A stretch of DNA of 64,000 bases from Anaerovorax odorimutans (GTDB lineage: Bacteria > Bacillota > Clostridia > Peptostreptococcales > JAAYPU01), in NCBI GenBank assembly GCA_016841185.1, contig JAENZQ010000011.1, positions 47,022 through 111,021 of the forward strand, given 5' to 3'. Position numbers and translations under genes: made by a program. Shown in pieces: positions 27,409-37,300 of this stretch (its first letter is position 1; every line of letters starts with the position of its first letter). The notes beneath the pieces were generated by a model that saw only the letters and a program-made list of their open reading frames with translations, made no database searches and was not told the DNA's origin.

Positions 27409-29883
27409 TTATTCAATTATGTTGGCAAGCTTGCTCCTGCGGTTAATCCCCAGTTTGGAAAACACATTGCGCAGGTGGAATTTGACCGTTGTCTCCGTAA
27501 TATACAGTACGGAGGCGATTTCCTTGTTGCTCATGCCTTTGGCGGCAAGGGTAGCCACCTCCATTTCCCTTTCGGTCAGGTCGTAGGGCAGCATCCCGCT
27601 TTCTGAACTGAGCCGTATCAGGAGCTTCCAGTTATCCGCCATTATCTGTCCGCCTTCAGCGATTTCCTCAGGCATCTTTTTCCCCATCTCCAAAAAAGCT
27701 TTCTCCACCAAATTACCCAGCATACATTTAAATTCGGTAAAAGGAAGATAGAGACCGTCGGGCTCAGCTTTGACAAGGGCTTTTTTTACATAGTCAAATG
27801 CCTTTTCGTGCTGTCCGGCTTCAAAGCAGCCCATTGCTACGATAACGTATAGGTATATTTCCGCCATCAGGTAACCTGATTCTCGACATTCCAGAATTGC
27901 AGCTTCCGCTGTTCCCACCAGCCGCACATATTCTTTCTCCTGCAGGAGAATACCCAGATGATAATAACTCCAATAAATCTTAAACCACGAAGGAGCGTCG
28001 GGAAAAGCTTCTATGTCATCCCGAGCCCACTCAGGAACCAATTCGGTCAGTCCAAGCCACACACGATAATCCATCCCCAGCATTTGCGTCGCATAAGAAC
28101 ATATAGGATCGTGACCTGTGGTTTCCTCCAGTTCCTTGACATACTGTGACAAGTCATTATTGCTGCCACGCTTATAGGCCAGCTGTGCCATCAGATTAAC
28201 CGTTCCTGCCCGTACCGTCCACTGATTCTTTCCTTTAGCAAAATAGGCTGCCTGATAACACAGTCTTTCCGCCTCCTCAATGGCTCCCCGATAGAAAGCC
28301 GCTTCTGCCTTCATTTGCACATCTGCACCGCTTTTCACCCCGGTGAATATAGAAAACAACTTTATGACATTGGAAAGTGCTTGTATTTCCTTATCCAGAC
28401 AGCCGGGCGTCTTATGGAAAAATATCGTAAGGGGCAGCCCAAAGGCAAAAGACTCACGGTCGTCAAAGGTCCGGCATCTGCCTCCAATAATATCTGCCGC
28501 GTTCTTCATGATAGATTCCATTTTTATAATGTCGGGAAATGCCAAATAGGCAGAAACCAGCGTCCATTCGCCCATTAAAGCATTCCCTTCGCTTTCGTCT
28601 TTCACTTTCCCAATAATATCCTTAATCTCCGCCATCAGCCTCACTGCCTGTTCACGCTTGTCTGCACCAATGAACGCATAAGCGATGCGTAAAAGTGAGA
28701 TGGGGTGTTTGCGTTTAAGCTCCATGGGGCAATTGGCTAAAAAACCGACTGCAAGCTCTGTAAAAGGTACGCCGTCGATACGGGCAAGAGTCAGCCCTGT
28801 CAGTGGCAGGGAGAGGATAGAATCATAATCGTCTACTTTGAAAAAACAGGTAAGTGCGTTTACAATCTCTCCTGCCCGTGCATGCCACATACCTGCCCGG
28901 CTGTAACAGCTCAATCTTGTCTGTGAATCCGCCGCCTTGAGCCTCCTAAGTAGCATTTCCCTGAGAACGGCATGAGGTACATAACGATGCTCTTCAATCT
29001 CATAACCAACAAAGGGGGTTTCTTCCAACAAGGCAAACATGCTTTCCGGCAAAGAATCGGTCTGAAGCAGAAAACAAATTTGCTCGATGGTTACGCTGGG
29101 GAAAAGAGCAATATGAAAAAATAATTCCTTCCCCTTGCTGCTCATGTTTTCCCATACGATACTTTCCATGAGCTGTAGGAGGCTCAAACCTGGAGATAAA
29201 CCTTCCCCCCGCTGCATTTGCAATACGGTAAGATAAAGCGCCACTATCCACCCTTCCGTGTACTCATAAAGCTGTTCTGCTTCTTCCTCTGAAACGGAAA
29301 CCCCGCAAAGACTGCAATAACGCTGCACGTCTTCAATATTCAGACGCAGATCCTCTATCCGTATATAATGGACATTTGCCTGCTCGAAAAAAGAGAGAGG
29401 AAAAGGACGCGTTGTTTGGGTGATGATAACCAGATGGAGTTTCGTTCCTGCATAGGAAAGAAGAGCCGACATAACCGTTCTTGGCAGTTCTTTCTGTAAA
29501 AAATGAAAATCATCCAATACCAGTACCGACTGGGTATCGCTGCGAAGATTGCTTATCACATGTCCAATCTCCCAGGCATTCATCATTCTGGGAAAACCGA
29601 AAGAGAGAAGCTGTTTTCCCGAGGGAGGGTCTATATGTTCAATCTCCCTACACAGTCTTGTCCATGAAGTTTCCGAAGCATCTTCGGCTGCACTCCACCA
29701 ATGGACGGGAGTGCCCTTAGGCAGTTTGTCCTTTATATAATTCCATACCGCCGTAGTCTTACCATAACCTGAAGGGGCTTCCACCACCGTCAACGGTACA
29801 GCAAAAATTCCCTCCAACTTTTTGAGAAGCCGTGGGGAATAATAATGCTTATTGGATTGAAAAGCTTTTGGTATTGTTGACAT
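27409..29883 (-). CDS. MalT-like LuxR-family transcriptional regulator (STAND ATPase)
   Basis: 824 residues with the same architecture as the 1492-3969 regulator. Walker A is residues 39-44 (GYGKTT) and Walker B is 121-125 (LVLDD, then FHF). A long helical TPR-like region and a C-terminal LuxR helix-turn-helix (~760-824: L-T-E-R-E-M-E-V ... I-T-E-T-T-V-K-F-H-L-R-N-V-F) follow. ATG 29883 has GGAGG 6 nt upstream. A REP palindrome at 29895-29925 and the RAYT stop codon (29927) lie immediately upstream, so the gene is either transcribed from within the element or by readthrough of the transposase gene. The likely targets are the DUF2442/surface-protein genes downstream; the inducer is unknown. 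Confidence 0.9.
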   Translation of the reverse strand: MSTIPKAFQSNKHYYSPRLLKKLEGIFAVPLTVVEAPSGYGKTTAVWNYIKDKLPKGTPVHWWSAAEDASETSWTRLCREIEHIDPPSGKQLLSFGFPRMMNAWEIGHVISNLRSDTQSVLVLDDFHFLQKELPRTVMSALLSYAGTKLHLVIITQTTRPFPLSFFEQANVHYIRIEDLRLNIEDVQRYCSLCGVSVSEEEAEQLYEYTEGWIVALYLTVLQMQRGEGLSPGLSLLQLMESIVWENMSSKGKELFFHIALFPSVTIEQICFLLQTDSLPESMFALLEETPFVGYEIEEHRYVPHAVLREMLLRRLKAADSQTRLSCYSRAGMWHARAGEIVNALTCFFKVDDYDSILSLPLTGLTLARIDGVPFTELAVGFLANCPMELKRKHPISLLRIAYAFIGADKREQAVRLMAEIKDIIGKVKDESEGNALMGEWTLVSAYLAFPDIIKMESIMKNAADIIGGRCRTFDDRESFAFGLPLTIFFHKTPGCLDKEIQALSNVIKLFSIFTGVKSGADVQMKAEAAFYRGAIEEAERLCYQAAYFAKGKNQWTVRAGTVNLMAQLAYKRGSNNDLSQYVKELEETTGHDPICSYATQMLGMDYRVWLGLTELVPEWARDDIEAFPDAPSWFKIYWSYYHLGILLQEKEYVRLVGTAEAAILECRESGYLMAEIYLYVIVAMGCFEAGQHEKAFDYVKKALVKAEPDGLYLPFTEFKCMLGNLVEKAFLEMGKKMPEEIAEGGQIMADNWKLLIRLSSESGMLPYDLTEREMEVATLAAKGMSNKEIASVLYITETTVKFHLRNVFSKLGINRRSKLANIIE

Positions 29884-29926
29884 ATTAACCCTCCAACAAA
29901 CATAGGGGACGGTTCCTTGTTTGTTA

Positions 29927-30688
29927 TTATGCTTTGAAAACTTTATGTACTGTTAATCCTGTTATTCGAGAAATTTGTCTGATTGAAATGTCATTTTGAT
30001 TCTTTAGATATTTCAATATATTTATTTGCTTTTCGTAAGACAAATTCTGAATTCCATATGCTTCCATTTTAAATTTTTTTCTTATTAATGTCCTTGCTTC
30101 TTCATCAGTTTTTCTATTTTTCTTTTCTTCTATTTCGAGACACCTGTCATTATTCGAAGTATTTATAAATTCAATAAATACTTCTTTTTGATCCTCCACT
30201 TTAGGTGATAATATACCCAATACAAATCCTATATCAGTGATACCTTTACCATTTATATATTCTTTATAACTGCTCCAGTTGTATTTTTCAATTTTATTAC
30301 ACAACCCTGCTTGAACAGGATTTTGCAGTATATATCTTAATACTGTCATGAAATATGCATTATCTTCAACAGGTTCACTCTTATATCTATCTTGGAACAA
30401 ATGTCCTATTCTTTTATATTTTCTATTATACCAATATACATATCTTGATCCTATTCTTTTAAATATTTGATCTATTGCTTCTTCTTGCTCTTTTATTAAT
30501 ATATGTGCATGATTTCCCATAAGGCAATATGCATATATCTCAAATTTACTTATTGCTTTACATTTTCCCAGTATTTCAATAAACTTTCTGTTATCTTCTT
30601 CATCTTCAAATATATTTTGTCTGTTTATTCCTCTTATCATTATATGATATATACCTGTTGCACTTTTTACTCGTGCTGTTCTTGGCAT
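29927..30688 (-). CDS. REP-associated tyrosine transposase (Y1_Tnp, IS200-like)
   Basis: 253 residues, intact; ATG 30688 with GGGGTGATAAA upstream. The HUH metal-binding motif is H60-A-H62 (G-N-H-A-H-I-L-I), and the catalytic tyrosine should be in S-R-Y-V-Y-W-Y-N (~81-88). The conserved G-H-L-F-Q-D-R-Y and L-R-Y-I-L-Q-N-P-V follow. The C-terminus is a small helix-turn-helix (S-I-R-Q-I-S-R-I-T-G-L). RAYTs are single-strand-specific DNA nickases that act on REP hairpins. Three broken copies occur in this window at 39587, 51195 and 63655. Its stop codon abuts a REP palindrome. Confidence 0.9.
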   Translation of the reverse strand: MPRTARVKSATGIYHIMIRGINRQNIFEDEEDNRKFIEILGKCKAISKFEIYAYCLMGNHAHILIKEQEEAIDQIFKRIGSRYVYWYNRKYKRIGHLFQDRYKSEPVEDNAYFMTVLRYILQNPVQAGLCNKIEKYNWSSYKEYINGKGITDIGFVLGILSPKVEDQKEVFIEFINTSNNDRCLEIEEKKNRKTDEEARTLIRKKFKMEAYGIQNLSYEKQINILKYLKNQNDISIRQISRITGLTVHKVFKA

Positions 30689-30734
30689 TTTATCACCCCA
30701 TTTCTAATCATTGTATCATTTCATCAGCTCTAAT

Positions 30735-30765
30735 GCAAACAAAAGAACCGTCCCCTTGTACATAG
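30735..30765. repeat. RAYT terminal repeat
   Basis: TGCAAACAAAAGAACCGTCC continues to CCTTGTACAT, inverted relative to the copies at 29895 and 31275. It lies 47 nt upstream of the RAYT start. Confidence 0.65.
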
Positions 30766-30785
30766 TAAAAAAAATCGTTTTTTGC

Positions 30786-30814
30786 TTGACAAGTTCTGCA
30801 TCAGGTGCTACACT
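30786..30814 (+). promoter_or_regulatory. Sigma-A promoter of the cold-shock gene
   Basis: TTGACA (30786-30791), a 17-nt spacer and TACACT (30809-30814). Predicted transcription start is near 30821, leaving a leader of about 120 nt before the cold-shock start at 30944. Long leaders that refold at low temperature are known for csp mRNAs. Confidence 0.75.
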
Positions 30815-30943
30815 AAACAAGTATTCCAAAATATTGCTTTGTTCTCACATATTTGTGAATCATTGTTGTTTGGTGGTTTGCGAGATAATGTGAGTTTTTT
30901 TGTTTTATTCTGGGTACAAAATAATATTTATGGAGGTACCCAA

Positions 30944-31156
30944 ATGAATAACGGTACAGTAAAATGGTTTAATTCGGAAAAGGGCTTTGGCTTTATTTCC
31001 AGTGACAACGGTGAAGATGATGTGTTCGTGCATTTTTCTGCAATCAAATCTGACGGATTCAAGTCTTTGGATGAAGGCCAAAAGGTCACATTCGATACTG
31101 AAACAGATCCGAAAAACAGCCGCAAACTCAGAGCGGTCAATGTTTGTGTTGCCTAA
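30944..31156 (+). CDS. Cold-shock protein (CspA/CspB family)
   Basis: 70 residues; ATG 30944 with GGAGGT 7 nt upstream. A single cold-shock (OB-fold) domain with both nucleic-acid-binding motifs: K-G-F-G-F-I (RNP1) and V-F-V-H-F (RNP2), opening with N-G-T-V-K-W-F-N. It binds single-stranded RNA and DNA and acts as an RNA chaperone. The length is normal for the family. It is one of few plus-strand genes here and has its own promoter and terminator, so it is monocistronic. The frame stays open upstream to 30782, but those codons lie in the leader and contain the promoter. Confidence 0.95.
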   Translation: MNNGTVKWFNSEKGFGFISSDNGEDDVFVHFSAIKSDGFKSLDEGQKVTFDTETDPKNSRKLRAVNVCVA

Positions 31157-31182
31157 TAAAACAACAATCATTCAAACAGCAT

Positions 31183-31220
31183 AAAACAGCAGGTCAGAGT
31201 AACATCTGCCCTGTTTTTTT
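31183..31220 (+). terminator. Terminator of the cold-shock gene
   Basis: AAAACAG (31183-31189) pairs with CTGTTTT (31211-31217), with an inner CAG/CTG extension. The T-run continues to 31220. Confidence 0.8.
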
Positions 31221-31274
31221 ATGCAAATACAGTGGATAGTTCATTCGGGACCTTTTAAACAGCTTGGTTATCAA

Positions 31275-31318
31275 CGCAAACAAAGGGGACGGTTCAAAAG
31301 AAATGTCCACTTGTACAT
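31275..31318. repeat. RAYT terminal repeat beyond the stop of the 2247-aa gene
   Basis: GCAAACAAAGGGGACGGTTC followed by AAATGTCCACTTGTACAT. Same family as 29895-29925 and 30735-30765; it sits 9 nt past the stop codon of the minus-strand gene ending at 31327. Confidence 0.65.
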
Positions 31319-31326
31319 AAAACAGG

Positions 31327-34300
31327 CTACCACTTCTGATGATATTGCCAATACTGATCTCTGTCATCTACAATGATTTGAACATCATCCGTTCGTATTA
31401 TTCCCCCGTTGAAGTTAGCGGTAAATCTGAAAGTTAAAGGTTCCGGCGAATCTACTCCCCATCTGTTAATCATGCTCTCCTCCCAGAGATCGCCCTTCCA
31501 GGTTGAGCCGCCGTCGAAAGAAGAAAGATAGGTTGAATAAGGATTCTCTAAAATCTGTACATGTACCGATATGGGCCTGCCCTCTGCACTTCCCTGTAAG
31601 ACAAAGCGTTCACCGGACCAGAATACATTATAACCCCTGGGGCTTTCTTCCGTCCCTGTTTTGCTCAGATTATATTTCTTCCGGTTTATATCCCACTGCT
31701 CAGTATGATTTACCATTCCTTCAATTTTGCCTTCCGAAACCACCGTAAAGGTATAGCTTCTCACTCCTGTTGCAGTTCCATCCGAAGCCGTTGCCACCAC
31801 AGTATATTTCCCCGGTGTTGCCGTCGGTGCATATCCGGATATGACCGGAGTATATTCACCGTTTACAGGTGCAACACCATCTTTTTTGTATGTATAAATC
31901 AATCTGTTGTTCTTAAACAGCTCTATTGTCGTATCCAATGTATCTAAATCTTCATCCCATACGCCGATTTCTATTCTATAATCATCGCCTTCTTTAACCT
32001 CTCCCGGAATGGTTTTTATATATGTAACTTCAGGAGCCATATCCGTCCCCTCGACATAAAAGATGATTTCTTCCACATTACTGAGCTTGTCATAAGAATC
32101 AACACCGGTGCTGTCCTCCTGCCAATGTTTAACGGTGTATTTCCCGTCAATATAAAATCTATCTATAGGTTCATTTAAAATTTTGCCTGCATCCGGATGA
32201 AGTCCGTCTGCCCATGGAGTATGGGTATACTGCCAATATTGTTTCTTACTGGGGTCATTTTCAAAATCATCGTAGTAAACGTTATATAGAACAAGCTGTC
32301 CTTTCTTGTAAATCAACGGAGCTTCTTCCTCCGCTTCTGAATCTATAGGCTCATTAATTATGCTAATATTTGCATTAGCCGATGTATCAATATCAAACAA
32401 TCTTTCCAATTCTTCTTGAGACAAGGCATCAAATTTATGTTGCAATATTTTCTTTCCATCTACTACTTTGTATAATTTAAAATTTTCAATCATAAAATTA
32501 GAATCTTTAGTACTACTATATTTCATTTGTAATGTTGATGTTTTATCATATTTTTTTGAAACAGTATAAACTCTAGCATTATCATCAGTAAAATTATTTT
32601 CAACATTATAATTTGAAGGCTCTAATCTTAAATTCAGATTATCTATAGCCAAATACCCTTTATTTCTCCATCCAAATCTTGGCCATGAACCATCTTTTTT
32701 AATTCTCCCCCATATAGCATATGATGTGAACTTTATTTTATAAGTTCCCGGACCTATTCTATCTCCAAAATATATCCAATAGGACCTATAACCAGAAGGA
32801 TAAGGTTGATATGTAATATAATGATTAAAATTTAATTGTTGTGAATAAACACGCCCTAATATATCACCATAGTCACCATAAGAACGATTTACATACGTAA
32901 ACACTGGTTTTACTGCAAATGCCAGGTAACCAATATTTCCTGGAGGTACAGTCACTGTCAATTCAGTAAATCTTGAATCATCTTCAGGGTTATCTGAATC
33001 TCCATAGCCTGAATGGTTATGGTCTGAAGGAGCATCTTGTTCTATCGGTCTATATTGACCTGAAGTCGCTCTATAATTCCCGTCAAATTGGAAATTTAAA
33101 TTGTCATCAGAAAAATTTTCGTATATATTTTCTCCTTTGTTAGTATAAGCGTACTTAGCTACGCTATTCGGTACTGTAAAATTACCTTGTATATTCATCC
33201 AATTATCCTCTACTATAGAACTACTATTTTTTACAAGTTGTCCACTATCATAACTACCGTCTGTTTTAAAATCTACATATCTTACACTAAGATTATCTAT
33301 GTACGCATAATGCGAATTTTTATAATAATAAGAGTATTTTAACTCAATTTCGTGTTCTCCAGGAGGAATAATTTTAGAATAATATAAATTAGAACCTTCG
33401 AAATGCGCCGAACTAGCTGATGAATTACCCGCAACAATATCTTGAGAATTTAAATGTCTTAATAAGGTATGTTTTGGAATATCTTGTCCATCTATTTTAA
33501 TACTAAAATCTGTACTATCGTCATAGTTTCTACTTGTTGTTCTATATTCCATAATATAATCATATTCAAAAGACAATACTGCCGATTTATCTGTGGTAAA
33601 TGTAATTGTAGATGTTAATGTATCAGGTGGATTTTTAGGGTTTTTATCTCTTACAGCACCGTATGCACCTGTTATCTTATAATGCCCCCCTACTCTCCAA
33701 TGTCCATTATATTGAAAAAATTCATTTAACCCTGAACTTCCATTTTCAAAGTTTTCAAATTCCATTTCTCCCGTTGGTACTGCAACTTGCTTCTGTCCCG
33801 CATAACTCACATCTGTAAAATCATGGTTAATATCAAAAACATCCGCATTGGTCATGGAACCCTTATTAATATACTTAATATCATATTCATAACAATATTC
33901 ACTATCAGGGTCTAAATCAACAGATTTATTTAAGCTTGCGTTTGAATGTCCAGTTCCTGTTAAACCTATTACAGAATTTTTAGGTTCTTCTTTTTTAGTA
34001 TTTATTACATTTCCTAAATTGATAAGATTATTTTCAATATTATAAGTATTGTATTGAACAATATTACCTAAAAGGGCATCTTTTATTTTAACTAAATAAT
34101 GATTACCTGCTATCATATTTCCTATTCCGGTAAATTTTGCACCTAAATTTTTTATAGATTGTATAAGAGTACTCATTATCTCCGTATTAGACGGATGTTG
34201 ATTATCAACAATAACAACATTTCTTTGGTATCCTTCTCTGAATGAGGCATCTTTATTTACAGTTCTGTCTATATTGCCTTGCAGTGTCGATTTTAATTTA

Positions 34301-37300
34301 TTTAGTTTTATAGACTGTATTCCGGGTTCTGTATAACTATCTTTTATACTTATAAATGCGGCGTAATTATCTTTTAAAATACTAAACTCACAAGTCGAAC
34401 TACTGTCTACAAGTTGACCTGTGTCTATACTTTCATTATCCACTTCTATCTCATAACAAACAGAAGTATTCATCCAACCGTCTTCAGAATTACCATCAAT
34501 GATTATATATACAGTATTTCCTATACTTTTATTAAGTAAAATATCCCCAAATGATTCATTTGCTTTACTCCCTACCTTAACCTTATCTACTAAACATGTT
34601 TCACCTGTTACTACATTCCCAACAAAAAATTTATGTCTCCTACCATTAGAAGCACTACTATAATCATAAGTATAAACATGAGTTATTTTAGAATTAAAAT
34701 CTGTTATAACCCCATATGTTATACCATTTAATGTATCTCTTACTTCATTAATACATATATTATTAATATCATAAATATAAAACTTATTGGATTTAAAAAG
34801 AACAAAAGTTCCATACATATCTATAGCCACAGGCTCATAAGCCGTATACCCTTCGTCAATGCCATAAGATTTTATAAGCTGTTGTTCAATTCCACCTGTA
34901 CTTAAATCTAAGATCCCCCTATAATTAGCTGTGTCATCATTAAAAGCAAAATGTACTTTGCCTGCGACTTTTTGAGGACAGCTTGTCGGTTTATCAAATA
35001 TTTTTGTGTAAATTCCTGTGTTTAAATCAGTCTGATAGATGCCTGAAGAACCGACAATATATAAAAAATGTTCTTTTAAATAAAAACTGCCTTCTACTTT
35101 ACTATAGCTAATTTCTTTTTCTACAATAAAAGCACCTGTAGCTTTATCAATAATAATCATTTTATCCATGCCGCCATTTTTAGGAACCACATATAAATAC
35201 TTTTCTAAATCATCATTTTTTAGTTGAAATCTCGAATTTTGGTAAGTTTCATCTAAAGTATACGACCATGCTAAATTACCGGTTTCATTGTCAAAAGCTT
35301 CAATTATAAAAGGAGGTTCCTCTACATGCCTATTGCTTGAATTTATTCCGATTCCTGCTCTTATCCTATAAAACTTAGTATTATCCATCTGATAATTGTA
35401 TCCAAAATTGTTATAGTGTGTATTAGCATAGTAATCAGGACAATTCATACTCTTAGACCAAGCCTCTCCTGTATTATCGGCTTCTTCTTTAAATGATGAT
35501 ACTGTTATCTGACTGTCTATGGCGTTGGATATCATACTGTTATTAAGAGTATTAAGGTTAGATTTCAAAGACTCTTTCTGATTCTCAGGAGTGAGTATAA
35601 TTATGTCTTCCATGTCGGTATTAACAGGTTCCAAGCTGACTCTCGGTGGAATATTAGTAACTTCAGATATTTTTTCCGTATAATCTGTTAGCCTGTCCGC
35701 ATCCGTTACATATTCTTCCAAAGTAGGTTCCGTCCAGACTTCCTTTACATCCAGTCTTACGTTAAATTTGCCCACTCCGGTTTTGTTAAATTGAACTTCT
35801 TTCAATGCCCCAAAAGACAGATCTTCATATCCGAGTTCTGTAATATTTATATAGGTTTCATCAGAAAAATCGTTATTATTATTTGTATCAAAGGCTACTT
35901 GCCACGTTCTTTCTACCTGATCGCCGTCTGAGCTTATTGTCATGTCCTCGGCTATTATTTCTGCAATATTACTATCTTCATTTCTCACAAAGGAATTTGA
36001 CATATGTATTTGCGCAACAGGCGGTTCATCGGGATATACCGTAAAGTCTTTGGTTACCGTATCCGTATCCCCTTTAGCATCCTTCACATAAATTGTATAC
36101 CTGTATGTTTTTTCCGTATCATTTTTAGTTAGAAATTCCAGGGTATAATTAGTAAAGCATTCTGTTTCGCTTAAAGCTATATCTCTCGTCTTTATGTTTG
36201 CCGAATTCTGCTTTTGCGAAGTCAAATGAACTTTTTCTCCTGTCTCTGCATCTTCTATTTCTACCCAAAAGTTAGTAATGGGATAATCCGGATTTTTAGC
36301 GACGGAAATATTTAATATTTGTTTGCGATTTTCCTTTTGTACTCCTCCTAAAAAATCATTAACATAAGGTGTTTTTCTGACTTCTATAGGTTCTATATCA
36401 TAGAGATTGTTGCCATCCTGAGTTCTTACTCTTAATTCTACATTGTAATATCCCACTTCATTGAAGATAATTTTTGCTTTCGTACTACTTAATCTATTTA
36501 AAGTATGAGGTGTATTTTCTACTACTTTAAAACGGTTGGTTGCAATGTTTTCCTCATAGGCTCTCGCCGCCCTGTAGGTCTCCCCTTCCACGTCAAAAAC
36601 CGATACGTCTCTTGCATAAGCAGGATGTCCTTCGTAAGTCCATATATCCAGTTCCAAGTCTGCTGTCGCATCTACGGATCTGTCGTCTATTATTTTAATG
36701 CTTTTTATATCTTCTCCTATCTCTCCGTTTTCCAGTTCAACAACCAATTTATAATCTATGGTTGCTTTTACCGGATGGCTGTCTGTCATACTTTCGGAAA
36801 GCTTTCCCCATGTTTCGATCAGCTCCCATGAGTTTGATACTCTTTTATACAGTTTTGAAGACTTTACTTGTTCACCTTCAGGATAATGAGTCAAATCTTC
36901 GATTAAATAAGGTTCATCTATACCTGCTGTAGGAGGTAGTCCCAATCGGACATACAGTTCGTCCTTTACAACTATTACTTTGATTAGTTCCGTATCTGTT
37001 TTTCGTATAATACCGTCATTTCCGGTGTCTCCGTCTGAAGGAAAAATAGATGTGAATTCAGCATGTCCGGTTATGTCTATCTCATTATACCCTTCATTTA
37101 AATCACTTTTATAGATTCTTTCCGTGTATTGTCCGTAATTGCCGTCCTTTGTTTTTCCGTCATATTTAACACTTCTTTTGGTAATATATGTAGAGGGGAA
37201 TTTTCCTAAATCTTCTACCGCACTTACGTCTATCACCACATCCACATAATTCTCCTTGGGAAGAATGATATATTCGGGTTTATCTGTTTCTACCCGGCAT

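Larger units (their letters stand above)
29895..30765 (-). mobile_element. REP-associated tyrosine transposase (RAYT) element
   Basis: The element consists of the transposase gene 29927-30688 bounded by related sequences. On one side, AACAAAC/GTTTGTT arms around GGGGACGGTTCC (29895-29925); on the other, GCAAACAAAAGAACCGTCCCC (30735-30755) in inverted orientation. A third copy of the terminus is at 31275-31318. It lies between the second MalT-like regulator and a cold-shock gene. Confidence 0.75.

Noticed and set aside
30782..30943. N-terminal extension of the cold-shock protein
   Set aside because: The added codons contain the promoter and untranslated leader; the family start at 30944 has its own ribosome site.
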